From an uncultured Lachnospiraceae bacterium (GTDB lineage Bacteria; Bacillota; Clostridia; Lachnospirales; Lachnospiraceae): a DNA stretch of 10,819 nt. A program made the position numbers and the translations under genes. Position 1 is the stretch's first letter. Each line of letters opens with the position of its first letter. Under the pieces are notes generated by a model. That model worked only from the letters and a program-made list of their open reading frames with translations, did not search any database and had not been told where the DNA came from. The stretch spans positions 12,697-23,515 of the forward strand of contig CAJUSS010000047.1 of the NCBI GenBank assembly GCA_910588895.1, in the 5' to 3' direction. Positions 7,601 through 10,819 of this stretch are shown piece after piece.

Positions 7601-8028
7601 ACGCAGCGGCAACGGCCTTTGCCCCCGACGCACCCATGACCCACGCTGTGCTGCTGACGTTTTTAGCTGGTCTCGACGGCGCAGAGACCGACGGCGGCAT
7701 AACATGGTATTCAAAAAGTATGGAATGGGCGGCCGCACATGGTATCCGCACCGGCACCGATCCGGATAGCAATGTAGCTTGTGCGGAGCTGATCATGACG
7801 CTCTGGACATATCTGGTCCCGCCTGCAGCCGCCGATCCATCATCTGGTCTTGTGGATGCCGCTCGGGCAAACGATACCCAAGGAGCCATGGACTGGGCCG
7901 CGAAAAACGGCATTTTCAATGGCTTCGAAAGCGGACATCCGGACCTTCAAGGACAGATCACCCGGGCACAGGCCGCACAGATGATCATGAACCTCATTAA
8001 AAACAGTACCCTTGCTCCCGCACAGTGA
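4654..8028 (+). CDS. Large secreted mosaic protein: acidic repeats, Cys/His module, papain-like domain, BspA-type LRRs, Gly/Ser linker, SLH domains
   Basis: A 1,124-residue predicted cell-surface protein. In order: signal peptide (about 1-30: positively charged start, hydrophobic core, end near ATATG); eleven Asp/Glu-rich repeats beginning ES(S/A/P)P (48-180); a Cys/His module (207-259) with HEHSW, HWHEC, GC and CTVCG that could bind a metal; a domain at about 280-425 with Cys327 in GVGCTAFAF, His370 in NSHSVIV and E386ANYN, fitting a CHAP/NlpC-P60-like cysteine peptidase or amidase fold; BspA/LRR_5-type leucine-rich repeats (about 431-680, units like LTSVTISKGVSTIGDSAFRGC); an acidic linker; a (SGGSGS)n linker (750-815); a domain of unknown type (816-955); and SLH-like domains at about 959-1009, 1011-1056 and 1066-1119, the last with ITRAQAAQM. 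SLH domains usually anchor proteins to cell-wall polymers. AAGGAGG (4641-4647) fixes the start at 4654. The role is unknown; adhesion or wall/peptide processing is inferred. Confidence 0.9.
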   Translation: MYWKWKRKWPVSLAVTFAILFSTVGTATATGPIGPDDLPAMTADDVKESAPDTDKDGDKESSPDTDEDDMEESSPDTDKDGDKESSPDTDEDDMEESPPETDEDDNEESAPETDGDDVEESSPEAEADADDEESSPETNEDDEVESSPETDEDDDEESSPDTDEGDEAESSPKIDENAPLEDPDDGSITAPEDPDATLSADLIPGDHEHSWSIDWDYDESHHWHECDAEGCPLTDNSKKDGHAEHSYDENNLCTVCGFDLDSQIAMLAEGAVPTYQEAYEAMIAFKEEYPEGMTWTNFTPYGTNGPFGDSYTWKGGPIYGANRGVGCTAFAFTLSDAAFGSLPARAIAKGGFTFEDVKVGDILRVNGNSHSVIVLQKSAGGVIIAEANYNKSVHWGRVMTEAEVLAADHMITRYPKGYIPSDDPGADEVTEEGTIGSLRWSLTGAGTLTIYGKGAMPDLSSGDLPPWNRDNVSSIVIKKGVTSIGDYAFYQSNALSVYIPDGITKIGQNAFNGSALISVTIPGTVKAIDDQAFRACANLTSVTISKGVSTIGDSAFRGCTSLAYIDLPTSVTSVGAAAFASCKKMTRVRFMPGNGTVTLGDDLFMQCWNLTSVTLPQTADRISAGMFQSCISLPKLYIPASVTEIGDETGTSVDASPFFKCDALTYIYFGGSKAEWERMMDPYLEASLRNTTVIFDAAFDDPFAPDPNDPGDILPDENEDGKDPTVPDDGGDQDDDIPPTGPSDGSNNNSGGSGSSGGSGSSGGSGSSGGSGSSGGSGSSGGSGSSGGSGSSGGSGGSGGSGSSGGSGGSSGSGSSKKTISTTIRRNAGSSSSITMTQDDGTVATITTDTAGKTEIGVTLSALAVSTAQQQGGAASIPIKAVQAVQDIAMAPSITVHTGSQPIKVAIPTVSPTAGTVAVIVHEDGSTEVIGASVPTEDSIVALLPDGATVKIVDNSKSFADVPAGTWFEDAVAFVSARGSFYNAAATAFAPDAPMTHAVLLTFLAGLDGAETDGGITWYSKSMEWAAAHGIRTGTDPDSNVACAELIMTLWTYLVPPAAADPSSGLVDAARANDTQGAMDWAAKNGIFNGFESGHPDLQGQITRAQAAQMIMNLIKNSTLAPAQ
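4795..5193 (+). repeat. Eleven acidic 12-residue repeats, with a near-perfect 72-bp tandem duplication
   Basis: Within the surface-protein gene, eleven units of about 36 bp encode ESSPDTDEDDME-like peptides (one unit has 13 residues). Two adjacent 72-bp blocks (4802-4873 and 4874-4945) differ by eye only at their last base, which points to a recent duplication. DxDxDG-like runs such as DTDKDGDK recall calcium-binding loops, but the twelfth-position acid of an EF-hand is not conserved. A disordered, calcium-attracting spacer is the likely role (inference). Confidence 0.85.
6901..7098 (+). repeat. Minisatellite: eleven 18-bp units coding (SGGSGS)
   Basis: A perfect in-frame array of 18-bp units such as TCCGGCGGGTCCGGCAGT, with synonymous changes in some copies and three units altered at the protein level (two SGGSGG, one SSGSGS). 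It encodes the 66-residue Gly/Ser linker (750-815) between the LRR part and the C-terminal domains. The unit is a multiple of three, so copy-number change would alter linker length without a frameshift. Confidence 0.92.
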
Positions 8029-8046
8029 TAGCGAGCGCGGTCAAGG

Positions 8047-8081
8047 AAAGCCGCCAGTCCCATGGGCTCGGCGGCTTTTTT
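8047..8081 (+). terminator. Intrinsic terminator of the surface-protein gene
   Basis: AAAGCCGCC (8047-8055) pairs perfectly with GGCGGCTTT (8070-8078) around a 14-nt loop, and a T-run (8076-8081) follows. It starts 18 bp after the TGA stop, which is followed directly by an in-frame TAG. On the minus strand only a short TTT follows, so it would be a weak stop for pre-crRNA. Confidence 0.9.
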
Positions 8082-8198
8082 ATCCATGTCATGGCAAAAA
8101 ACCTTTGCGGTCTGCTCTACATCCCGCACCGTCTCTTCTAAGAGCAGTTCCTGATAGCCTGCTCTCTTATGCCAGAAAGGCGATCTTGCCGTCTTTTT

Positions 8199-8221
8199 AA
8201 GCCCTGGGGGATAGGCTTTTT
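8199..8221. terminator. Weak candidate terminator, possibly bidirectional
   Basis: AAGCC (8199-8203) pairs with GGCTT (8214-8218) over a 10-nt loop. A T-run lies on each side in the respective direction of reading (TTTTT to 8221 on plus; the run at 8194-8198 reads as AAAAA on minus). Five base pairs is short, so the call is tentative. It could be a backup stop for the plus-strand gene. Confidence 0.25.
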
Positions 8222-8310
8222 GGCATCTCTAAGCGACGTTCGGACACCGTTTTCCCAGACACGGCCTTCCCATAGTCCTCTGCCCCCATCGGGTCTCCGT
8301 TAAAGCCTAT

Positions 8311-8403
8311 TCAAAGTCTGACAAGGTAGATCGGAGCTGCGTAACGGATATATTCATTGTGGATGATCTGCGCATCCTTTTGGGCTGCTTTTAGGTGGTC
8401 CAT
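8311..8403 (-). pseudogene. Possible gene remnant, 30 codons, at the leader-distal end of the array
   Basis: The minus strand reads ATG (8403-8401), then 30 codons with a natural-looking composition containing AQIIHNEYIRYAAPIYL, and then TGA (8313-8311). The same frame continues after the stop for about 37 codons to a TAA. No ribosome binding site is present, because the last CRISPR repeat lies directly upstream. It may be the tail of an older gene cut by the array, or chance. I do not recognise the family. Confidence 0.2.
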
Positions 8404-8409
8404 ATTGTT

Positions 8410-10651
8410 ATTTCAATCCACAAGGCCCTCACGGGCCTCGACAACAATCCTCTGCAACCCCTTCGACTTCTGCTGCATTTCAATCCACAAGGCCCTCGCG
8501 GGCCTCGACACGCCGAAAGTACCGGGAGTTGGTAGGAAGGTAATTTCAATCCACAAGGCCCTCGCGGGCCTCGACGCGTCAGTTATGACGATATCGCATC
8601 TAGGAGGCTTATTTCAATCCACAAGGCCCTCACGGGCCTCGACCTACAGCTTGACGGAAAGACCTTTGCGCGGCTCATATTTCAATCCACAAGGCCCTCA
8701 CGGGCCTCGACTTGTATTATCGTTGATATAGATGATATCCATTACATTTCAATCCACAAGGCCCTCACGGGCCTCGACCCACTTCCCCAGTATCCTTTAT
8801 GTAGGGTACCTTATTTCAATCCACAAGGCCCTCACGGGCCTCGACACCCCTGGGTGGATCCAAGGAACCCAGATGCTTATTTCAATCCACAAGGCCCTCA
8901 CGGGCCTCGACGATCTCTAAGTCATATATGTGGTAATGCTCATTAATTTCAATCCACAAGGCCCTCACGGGCCTCGACCGAGCGCGGAACACAATAGTGG
9001 TACCGATGTGCAATTTCAATCCACAAGGCCCTCACGGGCCTCGACACACTTTGTGTTCCCCATAGGCTTCGTACGGGATATTTCAATCCACAAGGCCCTC
9101 ACGGGCCTCGACCTATAAGCTGGTGGAAATTATGAAGGGCGTGGATATTTCAATCCACAAGGCCCTCACGGGCCTCGACTTGCTGCAAACCATCTTGAAT
9201 ATGATGATTACGGCATTTCAATCCACAAGGCCCTCACGGGCCTCGACATCCCTCCAGAAGGTACACCAAGCTCTTTCTGCCATTTCAATCCACAAGGCCC
9301 TCACGGGCCTCGACTCGCAGATACATATAAGGACATTGCGATTGGATATTTCAATCCACAAGGCCCTCACGGGCCTCGACGAAATTAACCGGATTGACAC
9401 GGTATGAACTTAATTTCAATCCACAAGGCCCTCACGGGCCTCGACCTGCTGCCATCAATGAGGATGGAACGGATGAGTCATTTCAATCCACAAGGCCCTC
9501 ACGGGCCTCGACAAGCCCCGTTTGTGGCCCCGGAGGTCCATGAGCTATTTCAATCCACAAGGCCCTCACGGGCCTCGACTCACCCGGCCTACCGAGTACC
9601 CCTTGATATCGAAATTTCAATCCACAAGGCCCTCACGGGCCTCGACAGATGACGGGGCACAAATGGTCTACCTTGAAGAATTTCAATCCACAAGGCCCTC
9701 ACGGGCCTCGACAGCAATCCTCCGCATCAGATAAGGTAGATGAGATATTTCAATCCACAAGGCCCTCACGGGCCTCGACCTGGACACAGATTAAAACATC
9801 TGCAACGGTGGGTATTTCAATCCACAAGGCCCTCACGGGCCTCGACCGCCGAGGAAATGAATATCAGTGTATCAACCGTTATTTCAATCCACAAGGCCCT
9901 CACGGGCCTCGACACTTAACATCCTTTCCAAATCGGGGCACGATGGATTTCAATCCACAAGGCCCTCACGGGCCTCGACTTAGAGGAAATAGATAATAGT
10001 TATCTTTTGGTGGCATTTCAATCCACAAGGCCCTCACGGGCCTCGACGAGATTGCAATCAGTCTTTGCAATCTCTGTCAGTATTTCAATCCACAAGGCCC
10101 TCACGGGCCTCGACGGTTTTTCCATTCGATATTAGAATATTTTCCCATATTTCAATCCACAAGGCCCTCACGGGCCTCGACTTTAACATCAAGTCGTATT
10201 TAAAGTATGTGTGGTATTTCAATCCACAAGGCCCTCACGGGCCTCGACTGCAATGGTTGTACGCCTCGCTCATAATCTATTATTTCAATCCACAAGGCCC
10301 TCACGGGCCTCGACTGGGAATGGGTTATGTTAATCCCATAATCGTCTAATTTCAATCCACAAGGCCCTCACGGGCCTCGACTTCACAACAACCTGGGTTT
10401 CTGGACTAACCAACTCATTTCAATCCACAAGGCCCTCACGGGCCTCGACTGCGATGTGTCGAATTTTTAAAATTATATCATGTATTTCAATCCACAAGGC
10501 CCTCACGGGCCTCGACAAGCAACGCCTTTTCCAAAAGTTCATCATCTGATATTTCAATCCACAAGGCCCTCACGGGCCTCGACAACACGCAGCGAGTACG
10601 GTATCAACAGACAGGCGAATTTCAATCCACAAGGCCCTCACGGGCCTCGAC
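8410..10651 (-). CRISPR. CRISPR array, type I-C-like repeat, 34 repeats and 33 spacers
   Basis: I located 34 repeats of 33 bp, the first at 8410-8442 and the last at 10619-10651, with 33 spacers of 32-35 bp (mostly 34). On the minus strand the repeat starts GTCGAGGCCC and ends TGGATTGAAAT, the 5' GTCG and 3' ATTGAAA(C/T) pattern known for type I-C. AGGCCC and GGGCCT form a perfect 6-bp stem around a GTGA loop. In type I-C systems Cas5d cuts 3' of this stem and leaves an 11-nt 5' handle, here TGGATTGAAAT. This orientation puts the leader at the right end and makes spacer 33 (10584-10618) the newest. All repeats look identical except those at 8477-8509 and 8543-8575, which carry one loop change. 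No cas gene is in the window; type I-C cas1-cas2 usually precede the leader, so they are expected beyond 10819 on the minus strand. Confidence 0.98.
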
Positions 10652-10819
10652 CGCAATTTTCACCAATTTTTCCCTGATTTTCTTCAGCTTTCTAAGCATA
10701 ATGCTTCATTTTTCTTATTCAACTCCCCTCCCTATCTAAAAAACCACTATTTTCTATGCCCTCATTCCCGCTTTTTCAAGTGCGAATATTCCAACCTTTC
10801 CATGTCCACTTCACATCCG
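10652..10819 (-). promoter_or_regulatory. CRISPR leader (AT-rich)
   Basis: This is the non-coding, AT-rich flank at the end where transcription of the array should start. It is visibly richer in A and T than the genes to the left. It contains a predicted promoter (10695-10722), a palindrome AAGCAT-A-ATGCTT (10694-10706), and two copies of CAATTTT (10654-10660 and 10664-10670) set 10 bp apart right beside the first repeat. The outer part beyond about 10760 may include the end of an upstream gene, which I could not identify. Confidence 0.75.
10695..10722 (-). promoter_or_regulatory. Predicted promoter of the pre-crRNA
   Basis: On the minus strand, TTGAAT (complement of 10717-10722), a 16-bp spacer, and TATGCT (complement of 10695-10700). 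Each hexamer matches the consensus at 4 of 6 positions. The start would lie near 10688, about 36 nt before the first repeat, a sensible distance for an array promoter. Confidence 0.45.

Larger units (their letters stand above)
8082..8409. other. Gene-free stretch between the surface-protein terminator and the CRISPR array
   Basis: I find no convincing intact gene in these 328 bp on either strand. It contains a weak hairpin with a T-run (8199-8221), a 9-bp inverted repeat, ATAGGCTTT (8211-8219) with AAAGCCTAT (8302-8310), and minus-strand fragments that read like protein remnants. It is the leader-distal flank of the array and should carry the 3' end of the pre-crRNA. Confidence 0.6.

Noticed and set aside
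8047..8081. Use of this hairpin as the terminator for the pre-crRNA on the minus strand.
   Set aside because: On that strand the stem is followed only by TTTCC, so it is at best weak; it was kept as the plus-strand terminator.
8300..8409. Degenerate additional CRISPR repeats to the left of 8410.
   Set aside because: No partial match to the GGATTGAAAT or GGGCC stem parts with the right spacing is visible.
8357..10677. A series of plus-strand reading frames with peptides such as ISIHKALTGLD, FQSTRPSRAS and FNPQGPHGPR.
   Set aside because: They are the three translations of the CRISPR repeat. Each spans repeats and spacers, has no ribosome binding site, and runs against the direction of array transcription.
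10762..10818. Minus-strand frame of 18 codons entering from the right edge and ending in TGA, possibly the end of cas2.
   Set aside because: The readable residues (MERLEYSHLKKRE) do not resemble the usual Cas2 C-terminus ending near PLIF, and 18 codons are too few to assign.

Overview
The window looks like a chromosomal segment of a gut-type, fairly GC-rich Clostridia member, most likely Lachnospiraceae. The basis is strong AGGAGG-type ribosome binding sites, heavy use of ATC and GATC-containing codons, an O-acetylhomoserine sulfhydrylase, a Firmicutes-type cardiolipin synthase, and a BspA-like leucine-rich-repeat surface protein with S-layer-homology domains. The genus cannot be named from sequence alone.

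Left part (1-3675, all on the minus strand, read right to left): metY (O-acetylhomoserine/cysteine sulfhydrylase), then cls (cardiolipin synthase), then the N-terminal part of a patatin-like phospholipase that runs off the left edge. cls and the patatin gene are 81 bp apart with no visible terminator and plausibly form a phospholipid-metabolism unit. The 97-bp metY-cls gap is filled by a long nested inverted repeat. A divergent intergenic region (3676-3928) holds one promoter for each direction and a small dyad that could be an operator.

Middle part (3929-8028, plus strand): a small membrane protein of the COG2426 / Sm_multidrug_ex family, then a 215-bp gap with a near-consensus promoter enclosed by a 9-bp inverted repeat and a potentially structured leader. 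This drives a 1,124-residue secreted mosaic protein. Its order is signal peptide, eleven 12-residue acidic repeats, a Cys/His module, a papain-like Cys/His domain, BspA-type LRRs, a Gly/Ser linker of eleven 18-bp units, and C-terminal SLH-like domains. A strong intrinsic terminator follows.

Right part (8029-10819): 330 bp without a convincing gene, then a CRISPR array of 34 repeats of 33 bp and 33 spacers of 32-35 bp (8410-10651). The repeat is of type I-C kind and reads on the minus strand, so the AT-rich leader and its promoter lie at the right (10652-10819) and any cas operon should lie beyond the right edge. The oldest spacers are next to the surface-protein gene. Many spacers contain uninterrupted, protein-like reading frames, as expected for phage or mobile-element genes.

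I see no clearly new defence system. The points most worth checking are the mosaic surface protein and its repeat-driven variability, the promoter between inverted repeats in front of it, the loop-preserving repeat variants, one self-complementary spacer, and the leader motifs.
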